A stretch of 64,000 nt of DNA from Leifsonia sp. 466MF. Its GTDB lineage: Bacteria; Actinomycetota; Actinomycetes; Actinomycetales; Microbacteriaceae. Shown here in pieces: positions 16,342 to 26,012 of this stretch. Within the stretch, counting starts at the first letter, position 1. Each line of letters opens with the position of its first letter. The position numbers and the translations under genes are program-made. The notes under the pieces were generated by a model, which was not told the DNA's origin, did not search any database, and saw only the letters and a program-made list of their open reading frames with translations. The stretch is from positions 248,001 through 312,000 of the forward strand of contig NZ_LT629696.1 in assembly GCF_900100265.1 (NCBI RefSeq), given 5' to 3'.

Positions 16342-17721
16342 ATGACTCAGCAGCCCGCTCAGCCGCACGACCGCATGCACGCGGTGACACCGGAGACCCG
16401 TGAACTGGTCGACCTGGTGCTCGACTACTCGCGCCGGCGCATCCTCAGTGAGGACACCCCGCTCGACAAGCCGCTGCCGGAGTACGAGCTGCGCCGCCTG
16501 GCGGGACAGACCGTCTCCGAGAACGGCATTGGCGCCGAGCGCGCGCTCGCCCTCTTCGAGCACGTCCTCGCGCCCGCGTGCATCACCACCGACCACCCGA
16601 GCTACCTGTCGTTCATCCCGACGGCCCCGACGAAAGCGGCCACCGCGTTCGACCTCGTCGTCTCGGCCAGCGCCGTCTACGGCGGGTCGTGGCTGGAGGG
16701 ATCCGGCGCCGTGTACGCCGAGAACCAGGTGCTGGCATGGCTGGCGGCCGAGTTCGGGCTGCCCGCGACGGCCGGTGGTGTCTTCGTGCAGGGCGGGACG
16801 CTCGGCAACCTCTCCGCCCTGGTGGCGGCGCGGGATGCGGCCCGGACCGAGCGCGGCAACCCGGCCGGTCGCTGGGTGATCGTCTGCAGCTCCGAGGCGC
16901 ACTCGTCGGTCTCGTCCGCAGCACGGGTGATGGATGTCGACGTCGTCGCCGTCTCGCCGGGGGAGAGCGGCGTGTTGAGCGGAGATGCGGTTCGTCCGGC
17001 GCTGGAGGAGTACGGCGACGCGGTGTTCGCGGTCGTCGCCACGGGCGGATCCACGAACTTCGGCATCGTCGACGACATCGCGTCGATCGCCGCGCTGAAG
17101 TCGGACTTCTCGTTCTGGCTGCACGTCGACGGCGCGTATGGACTCGCGGGGATGCTCTCGCCGCTGGCCCGCCACCGTTTCGCCGGGGTGGAGAGCGCTG
17201 ACTCGGTGATCGTCGACCCGCACAAGTGGCTGTTCGCGCCGTTCGACGCCTGCGCACTGATCTATCGCGACCCGGAGGCCGGCCGACGGGCGCACACCCA
17301 GCACGCCGAGTACCTCGACACGCTGACCGAGACCACGGAGTGGAGCCCCTCCGACTACGCGGCGCACCTCACCCGCCGGGCCCGCGGACTGCCGTTCTGG
17401 TTCTCGCTGGCGTCACATGGAGCCGCGGCCTACCGCGATGCGGTGACCGCATCCATCCGGCTGGCCGAGCGAGTGGCCGAGGAGATCGAGCAGCGGGACG
17501 GCTTCCGCCTCGTGCGACGGCCCCAGCTCTCGGTCGTGGTCTTCGAGCGCGACGGCTGGACAAAGGAGGACTACGCCGTGTGGTCCGCCCGGCTGCTGGA
17601 GGAGCAGCGCGCGTTCGTCACGCCGAGTTCGCACGCGGGCCGGCCGAACACGCGTTTCGCCATCCTGAACCCACTGACCACGTTCGACAACCTGGTGGGG
17701 ATCCTCGACTCGATGGAGTGA
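16342..17721 (+). CDS. PLP-dependent group II amino acid decarboxylase family protein
   Basis: This 459-residue protein belongs to the glutamate/aromatic amino acid decarboxylase family. The PLP lysine lies in VDPHKWLFAPFD and the cofactor-binding Asp/Ala pair in LHVDGAYG. GSWLEGSGAVYAENQVL and QGGTLGNLSALVAAR are family blocks. ATG at 16342 has GGAGG just upstream; an ATG at 16324 is an alternative. The substrate amino acid is undecided; aromatic L-amino acid or related substrates are possible. It ends at a strong terminator. Confidence 0.88.
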   Translation: MTQQPAQPHDRMHAVTPETRELVDLVLDYSRRRILSEDTPLDKPLPEYELRRLAGQTVSENGIGAERALALFEHVLAPACITTDHPSYLSFIPTAPTKAATAFDLVVSASAVYGGSWLEGSGAVYAENQVLAWLAAEFGLPATAGGVFVQGGTLGNLSALVAARDAARTERGNPAGRWVIVCSSEAHSSVSSAARVMDVDVVAVSPGESGVLSGDAVRPALEEYGDAVFAVVATGGSTNFGIVDDIASIAALKSDFSFWLHVDGAYGLAGMLSPLARHRFAGVESADSVIVDPHKWLFAPFDACALIYRDPEAGRRAHTQHAEYLDTLTETTEWSPSDYAAHLTRRARGLPFWFSLASHGAAAYRDAVTASIRLAERVAEEIEQRDGFRLVRRPQLSVVVFERDGWTKEDYAVWSARLLEEQRAFVTPSSHAGRPNTRFAILNPLTTFDNLVGILDSME

Positions 17722-17738
17722 GCGTCCCCCGCATAACA

Positions 17739-17770
17739 GAAGACCCCGTGCCGGGAGGCACGGGGTCTTC
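17739..17770. terminator. Bidirectional terminator hairpin
   Basis: The stem gaagaccccgtgcc / ggcacggggtcttc (14 bp) with a 4-base loop lies between the convergent decarboxylase and DUF6458 genes. Confidence 0.9.
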
Positions 17771-17792
17771 CACGTTTCCAGAAGGGAGGGTG

Positions 17793-18047
17793 TCAGACGA
17801 TGTCGTCCGACTCGCCCGTCCGGCGCGTCACGCGCTCGCCCGTCGCAGGATCGACGGCCGTGCGGGTGGTGGCGACGGAGGTGCGACGCCGAGTGAGCAG
17901 CACGATCCCGATGATGATGCCGATGACGCCGGCGAACATCAGGATGTAGCCCACCAGGTGGAGATCGATCCAGGCCACCTGGACGTTGATTGCGAACGCG
18001 AGGATCGCGCCCACCACGACCAGGAAGATGCCAGCGCCGAGGCTCAT
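17793..18047 (-). CDS. DUF6458 family small membrane protein
   Basis: This 84-residue protein has two transmembrane segments (about 4-24 and 31-50) and a polar Thr/Arg-rich cytoplasmic tail with DPATGERVTRR. The start MSLGAGIFLVVVGAILAFAI matches the DUF6458 family of Actinobacteria. The function is unknown. It is 16 bases downstream of another two-segment membrane protein on the same strand, so the two are co-transcribed. Confidence 0.8.
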   Translation of the reverse strand: MSLGAGIFLVVVGAILAFAINVQVAWIDLHLVGYILMFAGVIGIIIGIVLLTRRRTSVATTRTAVDPATGERVTRRTGESDDIV

Positions 18048-18063
18048 CCGGTGACCTCCGGGC

Positions 18064-18228
18064 CTAGACCCGTCGGCTCCCGGTGAGCAGTCGCACGAGC
18101 CAGACGATCACAGCCAGGACGAGCAGGATGATTCCCACCCAGAGGAGGAAGTTCAGCGACTGCACGAACCCTCCGGTGAGCAGCAGGATGATCGCGATGA
18201 TGGCGATGACGATGAGCAGGATGTTCAT
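18064..18228 (-). CDS. 54-residue two-helix membrane protein
   Basis: This 54-residue protein is almost entirely two hydrophobic helices (ILLIVIAIIAIILLLTGGF and LLWVGIILLVLAVIVWLV) and ends in Arg. The ATG at 18228 follows AAAGGA by 9 bases; the frame runs longer upstream but without support. A palindrome lies about 47 bases upstream (18275-18287), between it and the MarR gene on the same strand. Similar tiny proteins are stress-induced in other bacteria; the role here is unknown. Confidence 0.75.
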   Translation of the reverse strand: MNILLIVIAIIAIILLLTGGFVQSLNFLLWVGIILLVLAVIVWLVRLLTGSRRV

Positions 18229-18274
18229 GGAGAAGTGTCCTTTCCTTGACGCGCTCCACACAACAACTGCTTCA

Positions 18275-18287
18275 ATTGCCTAGCAAT
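18275..18287. promoter_or_regulatory. Candidate MarR operator
   Basis: The perfect inverted repeat ATTGC-cta-GCAAT lies between the MarR gene and the two small membrane-protein genes it precedes. TTGC...GCAA half-sites are typical of MarR-family operators. Control of the membrane genes by the adjacent MarR is inferred. Confidence 0.5.
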
Positions 18288-18297
18288 CCCCTTGACT

Positions 18298-18792
18298 TCA
18301 CGTTCGTTTCGGCCTAGCGGCGGCTCGTTCCGCGGCGATGCGGTCGACGGTCTGGCGCATCTTGGTGAGGAAACGCGTGACGGTCTCCGCTTCGTCCGGG
18401 CTGAGCTCGGCGGTCGCGGCGGCGATCTGCTCCTGCGCCGCAGCCAGCAGCGGGCCGGTGTCGCCCTGCGCGGCCAGCGTCGGGACGAGCTCGACGGAGC
18501 GCTTGTCGACGGTGCTCTGCCGTCGTTCGACGAATCCGTCGCGCACGAGCCGGTCGATGAGCAGGGTGGTGGATGCGCTCGAGACGCCGAGGTAGGCGCT
18601 GATGTCCTTGGCGAAGGTCGGTCGGCCGGCCGACGTGTTGTCGAGGATGAGCCGGAGGGCGAGCAGATCGTTCTCGCCGATCCCCATGGCCGCCCCCGTG
18701 CGGCGACGCATTGCCGCCTCGGCCGCACGGTAGACCTGCAACGCCTCGAGCACGGCCGTGTCCGGCCGCGGCGTCTCCGGTTCGTGCTTCAC
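18298..18792 (-). CDS. MarR family transcriptional regulator
   Basis: This 164-residue winged-helix protein has its recognition region in FAKDISAYLGVSSASTTLLIDRLVRDGFVERR, followed by the wing STVDKRSVELVPT. The GTG start has GGAG 4 bases upstream. It is immediately upstream of two small membrane-protein genes, with a palindrome between them, and divergent from a Ser/Thr kinase. The ligand is unknown. Feedback on its own operon is plausible but no palindrome was found at its own start. Confidence 0.88.
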   Translation of the reverse strand: MKHEPETPRPDTAVLEALQVYRAAEAAMRRRTGAAMGIGENDLLALRLILDNTSAGRPTFAKDISAYLGVSSASTTLLIDRLVRDGFVERRQSTVDKRSVELVPTLAAQGDTGPLLAAAQEQIAAATAELSPDEAETVTRFLTKMRQTVDRIAAERAAARPKRT

Positions 18793-18854
18793 CTTCTCCA
18801 GTCATGCCCGCAACGCCGATCCGCGCAACGGGGGTGGACCCGACTGTCGGCGGA

Positions 18855-18883
18855 TTCACGGCCACGGATCCTGCGCGTATGCT
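18855..18883 (+). promoter_or_regulatory. Promoter of the Ser/Thr kinase (leaderless)
   Basis: A -35-like TTCACG (18855-18860) and -10 TATGCT (18878-18883) are separated by 17 bases. The GTG start is 6 bases after the -10 box, where transcription itself would begin, and there is no Shine-Dalgarno. Confidence 0.6.
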
Positions 18884-18889
18884 CGCGCA

Positions 18890-20227
18890 GTGGACGACAG
18901 AGTGCTTCTCGACCGCTACGAGCTGAAGGACCGACTGGGCCGCGGCGGCATGGCGACGGTCTTCCGCGCGCACGACAGGCGCCTGGATCGCGAGGTCGCC
19001 GTGAAGGTCTTCACCTCCGGCGCCGCCGTCGACGATGCGCGGCGGCGCACCGAGGCGACGATGCTCGCGCGGCTGAGCCACCCGCACCTGGTGGCGCTGC
19101 ACGACGCGCACCTGGCAGCGGACGGGGATACGACGCCGAGCTTCCTGGTGATGGAGCTGGTCGACGGGGAGGACCTCCGCTCCCGGCTCGAACGCGGACC
19201 GCTTCCTCCGGAGGATGCGGTCGAGATCGCCGTCGGGATCGCGGAAGCGCTCGTGGTGGTCCACGAGGCGGGAATGGTCCACCGCGACCTCAAGCCCGGC
19301 AACATCCTGCTGGCCGACGCGAGCGTGCCCGGCGGCCGGCCGGTTGTGAAGCTCGCCGACTTCGGCATCGCGCACCTGATCGGCTCGGAGCGGATCACGA
19401 CCGTCGGAACGGTCATCGGCACCGCGGGCTACCTGAGCCCGGAGCAGATCTTCGGGGGCGAGCCGGGGCCGTCTGCGGACATCTACTCGCTCGGCCTCGT
19501 CGTGCTGGAGGCGCTGACCGGCGTCCGGGAGTTCCCCGGCACGCCCGTGGAGGCGGTGGCCGCCCGCTCGGCGCGCGACCCGCGCATCCCCTCGTCGCTG
19601 CCGGAGGACTGGCGCGGCTTCCTCGGCGCCATGACGGCCCGCGAACCGTCGATCCGGCCCACCGCCTGGGAGGTGGCGGTGATGGCGCGCGAGCTCGCGC
19701 CGCAGCTGGCCGGGTGGCGGGCGGATGAGCCGGATGCGGCGACCGTGGCGGCTGCGATCGGCGGCGGGGCTCCCGGGGGGACGTCGGCCGCGGCGATCGG
19801 CGATGCGGCGGGAGACCACGATGCGCCGACGCGCATCCTCCCGACGTCCGCGCGCAGGGATCCGGATCGCAGCGGCGAGACACCGTCGCGTAGTCGTCGC
19901 CGGGGGTTGCTGGTCGGCGGTGTGGCGGCGGCCGCTGTCCTCGTGACCGCATCCGCACTGGCGCTCGGTTCGATGATGGCGCCCGCCGCGCAACCCGAGA
20001 CGGTCACGACGCCGCGCCCGACTCCCAGTGTGACCGCCCCGCCCACCACGGTCGCTCCTGCTACGACGACGGAGACGACGGATCCGGAGACGACGACGCC
20101 CAGTGAGGATCCGGGGCCGGCGACCAGCCCCTCGGACGACAAGACGGGTCCCGGCAAGGACAAGGGGCCGGGAAAGGACGCCCCGGGTGGCGGCCCGGGC
20201 AAGAACGGCGGCAAGGGCAAAGGCTGA
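18890..20227 (+). CDS. Transmembrane serine/threonine protein kinase
   Basis: This 445-residue Hanks-type kinase has the Gly-rich loop LGRGGMATVF, VAVKVF with the ATP-binding Lys, the catalytic HRDLKPGN, DFG and APE-equivalent SPEQ. The kinase domain covers about 8-265. A linker, one transmembrane helix (about 345-370, GLLVGGVAAAAVLVTASALAL) and an extracytoplasmic Thr/Pro-rich then Gly/Lys-rich tail (GPGKDKGPGKD) follow. There are no PASTA repeats, so it is not PknB proper. The basic tail may bind anionic wall polymers. The transcript is probably leaderless. It precedes a lipid-kinase gene on the same strand by 48 bases. Confidence 0.92.
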   Translation: MDDRVLLDRYELKDRLGRGGMATVFRAHDRRLDREVAVKVFTSGAAVDDARRRTEATMLARLSHPHLVALHDAHLAADGDTTPSFLVMELVDGEDLRSRLERGPLPPEDAVEIAVGIAEALVVVHEAGMVHRDLKPGNILLADASVPGGRPVVKLADFGIAHLIGSERITTVGTVIGTAGYLSPEQIFGGEPGPSADIYSLGLVVLEALTGVREFPGTPVEAVAARSARDPRIPSSLPEDWRGFLGAMTAREPSIRPTAWEVAVMARELAPQLAGWRADEPDAATVAAAIGGGAPGGTSAAAIGDAAGDHDAPTRILPTSARRDPDRSGETPSRSRRRGLLVGGVAAAAVLVTASALALGSMMAPAAQPETVTTPRPTPSVTAPPTTVAPATTTETTDPETTTPSEDPGPATSPSDDKTGPGKDKGPGKDAPGGGPGKNGGKGKG

Positions 20228-20263
20228 GGGCTCCGGCCGCTTCCGCCATCGACCATCCGCCGG

Positions 20264-20269
20264 TACTGT
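20264..20269 (+). promoter_or_regulatory. -10 box for leaderless lipid-kinase gene
   Basis: TACTGT stands 6 bases before the ATG at 20276. The GGGGA in between touches the start codon and cannot act as a ribosome site. Confidence 0.5.
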
Positions 20270-20275
20270 CGGGGA

Positions 20276-21253
20276 ATGCCCGAGCAAACGAGGACCGCCG
20301 CGATCGTCGTGAACCCGGTGAAGGTGGATGCGCCCGCCCTGCGCGAGGCGCTCCGAGCCGCCGAAGAACGGCACGGCTGGGCGGAGACGCTCTGGATCGA
20401 GACCACCGAGGACGACCCGGGCTCCGGGCAGACCGAGCAGGCGCTCGAGCGCAACGTGGATGTCGTCATCGCTGCCGGCGGTGACGGAACCGTCCGCACG
20501 GTCGCCGAGAAGCTTCAGGGCACCGGTGTGCCGCTGGCGCTGCTGCCCTCCGGCACGGGCAACCTGCTCGCGCGGAACCTGAACCTCACGCTCGACGACG
20601 TGGGCCATGCCCTCGACTCGGCGTTCGACGGAGAGAACCGGTCCATCGATGTCGGCGTGATCGAGCTGCGCGACGGGAGCGGTCCGACGCGCAAGCACTC
20701 CTACCTCGTGATGGCCGGCGTCGGGATCGACGCCCAGATGATCGCCGCCACCGACGACGACCTCAAGGCCCGGCACGGCTGGCTCGCCTATGTGAAGGCG
20801 ATCGGGAAGGTGCTGCGCGACAAGAACGAGCTCCGCCTGCGCTACCGGCTCGACGACAAGGGCGTGCGCTCCGTGCGGGCCCACACGGTGCTGATCGGCA
20901 ACTGCGGGTCGCTGCCCGCGAACATCCTGCTGCTTCCCGAGGCGGCCGTGGACGACGGGGAGTTCGACATCGTCGTGCTGCGCCCGGAGGGGTTCGTCGG
21001 CTGGGTCCAGATCGCCGTCAAGATCTTCTGGGAGAACGGCGTCCTCCGGCGCACCACCGTCGGCCGGCGGCTGATGGGCGCCGACAAGGAGGTGCGCGCG
21101 ATGAACTACCTCAAGGGCCGCGAGTTCGTGATGCGGCTCAGCCGTCCCCAGGAGGTGGATCTCGACGGCGACCTGTTCGGCCGCGCGTCCGCTCTCCGCA
21201 CCTGGGTCGACCCGTCGAGCCTGATGGTGAAGGTGCCGCGCTCGTGGAGCTGA
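20276..21253 (+). CDS. Diacylglycerol/sphingosine kinase family lipid kinase
   Basis: This 325-residue DAGK-catalytic-domain protein has the nucleotide-binding GGDGTVRTVAEKL (about 68-80) and PSGTGNLLARNL blocks. The DVGVIEL and AGVGIDAQMI segments and a C-terminal beta domain with EVDLDGD follow. These enzymes phosphorylate diacylglycerol or related lipids at the membrane. In Actinobacteria they often act in phospholipid or glycolipid turnover. The lipid substrate is not determined by the sequence. Confidence 0.9.
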   Translation: MPEQTRTAAIVVNPVKVDAPALREALRAAEERHGWAETLWIETTEDDPGSGQTEQALERNVDVVIAAGGDGTVRTVAEKLQGTGVPLALLPSGTGNLLARNLNLTLDDVGHALDSAFDGENRSIDVGVIELRDGSGPTRKHSYLVMAGVGIDAQMIAATDDDLKARHGWLAYVKAIGKVLRDKNELRLRYRLDDKGVRSVRAHTVLIGNCGSLPANILLLPEAAVDDGEFDIVVLRPEGFVGWVQIAVKIFWENGVLRRTTVGRRLMGADKEVRAMNYLKGREFVMRLSRPQEVDLDGDLFGRASALRTWVDPSSLMVKVPRSWS

Positions 21254-21289
21254 GGGCAGCGCGTAGCGATGCCGCGACCCCAGCGCCGA

Positions 21290-21319
21290 GGGAGCCTGCG
21301 ACCGAGGTAACAGGCTCCC
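21290..21319. terminator. Possible bidirectional terminator
   Basis: The 9-bp stem gggagcctg / caggctccc with a 12-base loop lies between convergent lipid-kinase and GAPDH genes. There is no T run, so support is moderate. Confidence 0.5.
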
Positions 21320-21325
21320 CGCGAA

Positions 21326-22321
21326 CTAGCGAGCGAGCAGCTCCAGTGTGTCGACCACGCGGTTGGAGAAGCCCCACTCGTTGTCGTACCAGGCGACGAC
21401 CTTGACGTGTCGTCCGTCGACGCGGGTCAGCGCCGCGTCGAAGATCGACGACGCCGGCTGGCCGGTGATGTCGCTGGAGACGAGGGGCTCGTCGGCGTAG
21501 TCGAGGATGCCGCGCAGCGGTCCGTCGGCAGCCGCACGGTAGGCGGCCAGCACCTCGTCGCGCGTGACGTCGCGCTCGACGGTCGTGTTCAGCTCGACGA
21601 TGGAGCCGACGGGAACGGGGACGCGGATGGAGTCGCCCGACAGCTTGCCGTCGAGCTGCGGGAGCACCAGGCCGATCGCCTTCGCGGCGCCGGTCGTGGT
21701 CGGCACGATGTTGACCGCGGCGGCACGGGCACGGCGGAGGTCGCGGTGCGGGCCGTCCTGCAGGTTCTGCTCCTGCGTGTACGCGTGGACGGTGGTCATG
21801 AAGCCGTGCTCGATTCCGGCCAGGTCGTCCAGGACGGCCGCGAGCGGGGCGAGCGCGTTCGTGGTGCAGGAGGCGTTGGACACGATGACGTGCTGGGCGG
21901 GGTCGAAGGCGTCGGTGTTGACGCCGTAGGCCAGCGTCACGTCGGCGCCGTCGGACGGCGCGCTGACCAGCACGCGCTTCGCGCCGGCAGTGAGGTGTGC
22001 CCGGGCGGCCTCTGCGGAGGTGAAGCGTCCGGTGGACTCGAGCACGACATCCACGCCGAGCTCGCCCCACGGCAGGTCGGCGGGCTCGCGCTCCGCCAGC
22101 ACGCGGATGCGGCGGCCGTCGACGACGAGAGCGTCCCCGTCGACCTCGACGGTGCGGCCCAGGCGGCCGAGGGAGCTGTCGTACTTCAGGAGGTGGGCAA
22201 GGGTGTCGGGCGCCGTCAGATCGTTGATGGCGACGACCTCGAGGTCGGAGTCGCGCTCGAGGAGCGCGCGGAGGGTGTTGCGGCCGATGCGGCCGAAACC
22301 GTTGATGGCGATGCGGGTCAT
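21326..22321 (-). CDS. gap: Glyceraldehyde-3-phosphate dehydrogenase, type I
   Basis: This 331-residue enzyme has INGFGRIGRN at the N-terminus, the active-site SNASCTTNALAP (nucleophilic Cys), the partner His in TVHAYTQEQ and the C-terminal WYDNEWGFSNRV. It interconverts glyceraldehyde 3-phosphate and 1,3-bisphosphoglycerate using NAD(P). The ATG has AAAGGA 5-6 bases upstream. It stands alone rather than with pgk and tpiA, so it may be a second, non-glycolytic-operon copy. The cofactor region INDLTAPDTLAHLLKYDS has the Asp used for NAD binding. Confidence 0.93.
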   Translation of the reverse strand: MTRIAINGFGRIGRNTLRALLERDSDLEVVAINDLTAPDTLAHLLKYDSSLGRLGRTVEVDGDALVVDGRRIRVLAEREPADLPWGELGVDVVLESTGRFTSAEAARAHLTAGAKRVLVSAPSDGADVTLAYGVNTDAFDPAQHVIVSNASCTTNALAPLAAVLDDLAGIEHGFMTTVHAYTQEQNLQDGPHRDLRRARAAAVNIVPTTTGAAKAIGLVLPQLDGKLSGDSIRVPVPVGSIVELNTTVERDVTRDEVLAAYRAAADGPLRGILDYADEPLVSSDITGQPASSIFDAALTRVDGRHVKVVAWYDNEWGFSNRVVDTLELLAR

Positions 22322-22469
22322 GCTGTTCCTTTCGTGGGACCGCATCCATGCTGCGGCGTCGGCGATCCCGTCGAAAGTGGCTGGGACGACAGTGCGCGCA
22401 AGCATTCCGCCAGAGTGATCGCCAGCGTGCGCAAGGATCCCGCCACCCCCGGGGGCGAGCGGCGCGAGC

Positions 22470-23414
22470 TCAGGCCGAGAACGTGCGGCGGTACTCCGTC
22501 GGCGAGGTGCCGAGGATGCGGTGGAAATGCATCCGGAGGTTCGCCGCCGTGCCGAGCCCGACCTGCGCGGCGATCTGGTCGACGCCCAGGTCGGAGCGCT
22601 CCAGCAGTTCCCGCGCGAGGTCGACGCGGGCGCGGAGGACCCACTGCATCGGCGTGTAGCCGGTGTCCTCCACGAACCGCCGCGAGAAGGTGCGGGCGGA
22701 GACGCGGGCGTTGCGCGCCAGGCTCTCGAGCGTCAGCGGCTCGGCGAGGTGCGCGAGCGCCCACTCACGGGTCTCGGCGAACAGGTCGCCCAGCGGCTCG
22801 GGAACGCTGCGCGGGACGAACTGCGCCTGCCCCCCGCTGCGGTACGGCGCGGCGACGAGGCGGCGGGCGACCCGGTTGGAGAGACCGACGCCATGGTCGC
22901 GCCGCACCAGATGGAGACACAGGTCGATGCCGGAGGCCGCGCCGGCGGAGGTGAGGATGTCGCCCTCGTCCACGAAGAGCACGTTCTCGTCCACCCGCAC
23001 CAGCGGATACCGCTTCGCCAGCTGGCGCGTGTAGTGCCAGTGCGTCGTCGCGCGCTTCCCGTCGAGCAGGCCGGTCGCCGCGAGGGCGAAGGCTCCGGTG
23101 GAGATCGCCGCGAGGCGCGCGCCGCGCTGGTGGGCGGCGAGCAGGGCATCCACCACCGCGGCAGGCGGATCGGTGGTCGCCGGCGTGCGATAGCCGGGCA
23201 CGAAGACGGTGTCGGCGTGCGTCAGCGCCTCCAGGCCCTCCGCGACGTGGTACGAGAGGCCGTCGCCCCCGGTGATGAGTCCCGGGGTGGGGCCGCACAC
23301 GCGCACCTCGTACGGCATGCTCGGCCGGTTCGAGAACACCTGGGCCGGGATGCCGACGTCGAGCGGCTTCGCGCCCTCCAGCACGAGCACCGCGACGACG
23401 TGGTTGCCGCTCAC
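22470..23414 (-). CDS. GlxA-type transcriptional regulator (DJ-1/PfpI plus AraC HTH)
   Basis: This 314-residue protein has two parts. The N-terminal class I glutamine amidotransferase-like domain (about 5-190) has AISTGAFALA in place of the nucleophile-elbow Cys. A C-terminal AraC domain (about 210-312) contains ESLARNARVSARTFSRRFVEDTG and the second helix pair ending GTSPTEYRRTF. The missing Cys implies ligand sensing rather than catalysis. Its GTG overlaps the stop of the upstream MarR gene (GTGA), so the two regulators are translated together. Target genes are not evident. Confidence 0.88.
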   Translation of the reverse strand: MSGNHVVAVLVLEGAKPLDVGIPAQVFSNRPSMPYEVRVCGPTPGLITGGDGLSYHVAEGLEALTHADTVFVPGYRTPATTDPPAAVVDALLAAHQRGARLAAISTGAFALAATGLLDGKRATTHWHYTRQLAKRYPLVRVDENVLFVDEGDILTSAGAASGIDLCLHLVRRDHGVGLSNRVARRLVAAPYRSGGQAQFVPRSVPEPLGDLFAETREWALAHLAEPLTLESLARNARVSARTFSRRFVEDTGYTPMQWVLRARVDLARELLERSDLGVDQIAAQVGLGTAANLRMHFHRILGTSPTEYRRTFSA

Positions 23415-23842
23415 GGGCGGGCGGTGACGATCTGCAGCAGGGCCGCGCGGAACGCCGCCGGGTCGTCGACCGCCGGGAACACCTCGTCCTCGAGCCCGCG
23501 GACGCCCGCGAACGCCGTCCGCCCCGCTTCGGTGATCGCGAGGACGTGGCGGCGCCGGTCGCCCGGGTCGGGGGCGCGGGTGACCAGGCCCTCGCGCTCC
23601 AGGCGGTCGACCGTGCGCGACATCGTCTGCGGCTCGACGTGCGCCATCCGGGCGAGATCCGACTGGGAGTCGAAGCCGAGCTCGAGCAGATGCAGCACGA
23701 TCAGACCGGCGTGGGTGAGGCCGCGCTCCTCCAGGGCATCCGCCCAGGCACGCTCCACGGCTCGGGAGGCGGCGCCGAGCAGCCGGCCGAGCGGCCAGTT
23801 CTCGGGGCGGTGCTCCTCCGCTTCCGCCGCGTGCGCATCCAT
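23411..23842 (-). CDS. MarR family transcriptional regulator
   Basis: This 143-residue winged-helix protein has the DNA-binding block QSDLARMAHVEPQTMSRTVDRLEREGLVTR and the wing DPGDRRRHVLAITEAGR. It is coupled by a 4-base overlap to a GlxA-type regulator. A TACGAT box lies 6 bases before the ATG with no ribosome site, indicating a leaderless mRNA. The next gene upstream, argG, is on the same strand but separated by about 70 bases. Confidence 0.88.
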   Translation of the reverse strand: MDAHAAEAEEHRPENWPLGRLLGAASRAVERAWADALEERGLTHAGLIVLHLLELGFDSQSDLARMAHVEPQTMSRTVDRLEREGLVTRAPDPGDRRRHVLAITEAGRTAFAGVRGLEDEVFPAVDDPAAFRAALLQIVTARP

Positions 23843-23848
23843 ACCCTC

Positions 23849-23854
23849 ATCGTA
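23849..23854 (-). promoter_or_regulatory. -10 box for leaderless MarR gene
   Basis: TACGAT on the minus strand is followed after 6 bases (gagggt) by the ATG at 23842. Confidence 0.5.
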
Positions 23855-23913
23855 CGGATGTCTCGGGCCGGTCGGGCAAGCGCGGCCCGGCCCGATGCGC
23901 GCGGGTGTTCGCC

Positions 23914-25359
<1,446 letters not shown>

Positions 25360-25388
25360 TCGGCCGCTTCACCCGGGCCCGGGACCGA

Positions 25389-25443
25389 GATTTGCGCCAA
25401 ATCGCGGTAATGCGGCTCCCATAACCGCGATTTGGCGCAAATC
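25389..25443. repeat. Perfect 20-bp inverted repeat upstream of argG
   Basis: The left arm 25389-25408 (gatttgcgccaaatcgcggt) and right arm 25424-25443 are exact reverse complements with a 15-base loop. It is AT-richer than its surroundings and lies 16 bases from the stop of the MarR gene and 30 bases from the argG -10 box. It could terminate the MarR transcript, regulate argG, or be a small dispersed palindromic element. Confidence 0.9.
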
Positions 25444-25458
25444 GTGGGGTGGGGAACG

Positions 25459-25953
25459 TCAGTGGCGGGCGTCAAGACCGGGGTGCACACCGGCCCGGTA
25501 GCCGGCCGCGGCGACGAGGCGGGTGAGGGTCGCGACGAGCGCAGCGCGCTCTCCCGCGTCGAGGGGCGCGAGCATCGCCTCCTCCTGCTCGTCGGCCAGG
25601 CGATCGCCGGCCTCGAGTACGGCGTGCGCCGCGGGAGTGAGGTGGATGGCGTACGCACGGCGGTCGTCCGGGTGGCGGCGACGCTCGACCAGGCCGCGCT
25701 CCTCCAGGTCGTCGATCATCCCGACCATGGAATTGCGGTGCAGGCCGAGGGCGGTGGCGAGCTCCTGCTGCGTGCGGCCCTCCTGACGGGCGAGATGCAC
25801 GAGCACCCCGAACCGGTTCGGGGTGATGCCGAGCGGGGCGAGAGCCGCGGTGAAGCGCTGGGCGCTCTGCAGGCCGAGTTGTGACACGAGGAAGCTGGCC
25901 CGGGTCTCGAGCGCGGGCACAGCCTCGGGCCGCGGGGTCTCGGAGGACGACAT
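25459..25953 (-). CDS. MarR family transcriptional regulator
   Basis: This 164-residue winged-helix protein has recognition block QQELATALGLHRNSMVGMIDDLEERGLVERR and wing HPDDRRAYAIHLTPAAH. It is divergent from an NmrA-like NAD(P)-binding protein across 59 bases. A TACGAT box is 6 bases before its ATG. The TGATTATCA palindrome (25990-25998) in the shared region is a candidate operator, so control of the divergent gene is likely. Confidence 0.88.
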   Translation of the reverse strand: MSSSETPRPEAVPALETRASFLVSQLGLQSAQRFTAALAPLGITPNRFGVLVHLARQEGRTQQELATALGLHRNSMVGMIDDLEERGLVERRRHPDDRRAYAIHLTPAAHAVLEAGDRLADEQEEAMLAPLDAGERAALVATLTRLVAAAGYRAGVHPGLDARH

Positions 25954-25959
25954 CCCTCG

Positions 25960-25965
25960 ATCGTA
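25960..25965 (-). promoter_or_regulatory. -10 box for leaderless MarR gene
   Basis: TACGAT on the minus strand is followed after 6 bases (cgaggg) by the ATG at 25953. Confidence 0.5.
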
Positions 25966-25989
25966 CCAACGAGTGATTGCACGGCAGTG

Positions 25990-25998
25990 TGATTATCA
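25990..25998. promoter_or_regulatory. Candidate operator between divergent MarR and NmrA-like genes
   Basis: The palindrome TGAT-t-ATCA lies just upstream of the rightward TAGCAT -10 box, where bound repressor would block transcription. It is short, so support is limited. Confidence 0.35.
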
Positions 25999-26000
25999 TC

Positions 26001-26006
26001 TAGCAT
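26001..26006 (+). promoter_or_regulatory. -10 box for leaderless NmrA-like gene
   Basis: TAGCAT is followed after 6 bases (gcctac) by the ATG at 26013. Confidence 0.5.
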
Positions 26007-26012
26007 GCCTAC

